From: an uncultured Oxalobacteraceae bacterium
GTDB taxonomy: Bacteria > Pseudomonadota > Gammaproteobacteria > Burkholderiales > Burkholderiaceae
Length of the DNA: 33,307 nt
NCBI GenBank assembly: GCA_946480015.1
Contig: CAMLIL010000063.1
Coordinates: forward strand, 1 to 33,307
Direction of reading: 5' to 3'
The notes beneath the pieces were generated by a model. That model saw only the letters and a list, made by a program, of their open reading frames with translations, was not told the DNA's origin and searched no databases. Shown here in pieces: positions 32,787-33,307 of this stretch; the first letter of the stretch is position 1, and each line of letters begins with the position of its first letter. The position numbers were made by a program, and so were the translations under genes.

Positions 32787-33307
32787 TTATTCTTCGATCA
32801 GGGCGTTGGTATAGACTTCCTGCACGTCGTCGAGGTTCTCGAGGGCGTCCAGCAGTTTTTGCATCTTGACGGCGTCTTCGCCGGTAAACACGGTTTCGGT
32901 GGCCGGCTTCATGATGATCTCGGCCACTTCGGCCTTGAACCCCGCGCCTTCCAGCGCTTCCTTGACGCCGGCGAAGGCGAACGGGTCGCACAGCACTTCG
33001 AAGCCGCCTTCGTCGTCGGCCACCACGTCCTCGGCGCCGGCTTCCAGGGCCGCTTCCATCAGCTCGTCCTCGTTCACGCCGGGCGCGAACAGGAACTGTC
33101 CGCAGTGCTTGAACATGAAGGCGACCGAGCCTTCGGTGCCCATGTTGCCACCATTTTTGTTGAAGGCATGGCGCACTTCGGCCACGGTGCGCACCCGGTT
33201 GTCGGTCATGCAGTCGACGATGATGGCGGCGCCGCCGATGCCGTAGCCTTCGTAGCGCACTTCTTCGTAGTTGACCCCTTCCAGGCCGCCCGAGCCGCGC
33301 TGGATGG
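32787..33307 (-). CDS. yebC: YebC/PmpR/TACO1-family protein, 5' end outside the window
   Basis: About 173 C-terminal residues of a protein usually near 240 are present; the frame is open to the window edge ([20 protein letters not shown]). Conserved parts include [39 protein letters not shown] and [10 protein letters not shown]. The family was first described as DNA-binding regulators, and more recent work assigns YebC/TACO1 proteins to translation of difficult peptide stretches. Both roles are family knowledge. It is followed by purD at 7 bases. Confidence 0.95.
   Translation of the reverse strand, partial: IQRGSGGLEGVNYEEVRYEGYGIGGAAIIVDCMTDNRVRTVAEVRHAFNKNGGNMGTEGSVAFMFKHCGQFLFAPGVNEDELMEAALEAGAEDVVADDEGGFEVLCDPFAFAGVKEALEGAGFKAEVAEIIMKPATETVFTGEDAVKMQKLLDALENLDDVQEVYTNALIEE

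Noticed and set aside
1..33307. tRNA, rRNA, CRISPR arrays, prophage genes
   Set aside because: Reading of the intergenic spacers showed no cloverleaf-like, rRNA-like or regularly spaced repeat sequence and no phage structural genes.

Overview
The window is GC-rich, densely coded bacterial chromosome. Gene content and order point to a betaproteobacterium of the Burkholderiales, most likely an Oxalobacteraceae member of the Massilia/Duganella/Telluria type. The grounds are the yebC-purD / hemF-nadD-rsfS-rlmH-maf-rng gene order, a PEP-CTERM exoprotein, an Fds-type NAD-linked formate dehydrogenase, and secreted glycosidases with a secreted RNase. This placement is inference from gene families; no rRNA is present to test it.

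Layout. (1) 1-2018: 3' part of dnaE. (2) 2019-3076: a repeat-bearing spacer, a small AT-rich membrane protein and a decayed stretch. (3) 3077-10192: a lipopolysaccharide block, with GT9 and GT4 glycosyltransferases (+), an O-antigen ligase and a GT2 glycosyltransferase (-), then msbA-waaF (+), closed by a bidirectional terminator. (4) 10263-16389: a PEP-CTERM protein divergent from a three-gene formate dehydrogenase operon (fused NuoE/NuoF-like diaphorase subunit, molybdenum subunit, FdhD), with a perfect FNR/Anr-type box between them. (5) 16377-21529: an HD-domain protein, an NAD(P)-binding protein, a decayed S9 peptidase pseudogene, a secreted RNase T2 and a secreted GH43 glycosidase with a lectin domain. 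(6) 21587-24025: an accessory island carrying a predicted Ntox15 DNase effector and its Tdi1-like immunity protein. It is bracketed by a 55-bp direct repeat of the rng 3' end, and the left flank holds further scrambled rng fragments. (7) 23972-33307: a housekeeping block on the minus strand (yebC, purD, hemF, nadD, rsfS, rlmH, maf, rng), interrupted by a plus-strand GH2 glycosidase gene.

How the genes work together. The LPS block would extend the inner core, flip lipid A-core and ligate O-antigen. The formate operon would oxidise formate to CO2 with NAD+ reduction, probably with oxygen-responsive control. The secreted RNase T2, GH43 and GH2 enzymes suit a polymer-scavenging soil or plant-associated life. 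The effector-immunity pair is the clearest interbacterial competition element. It appears as an orphan cassette: no vgrG, hcp or adaptor gene lies in the window.

The most notable result is region 6. Six synonymous changes and one conservative change over about 141 bases of rng fragments show that a second, diverged coding copy of rng once flanked the toxin cassette. Four related GC-rich palindromic repeats (near 2030, 21546, 25511 and 31473) sit just beyond gene 3' ends. No tRNA, rRNA, CRISPR array, integrase or intact insertion sequence was seen.
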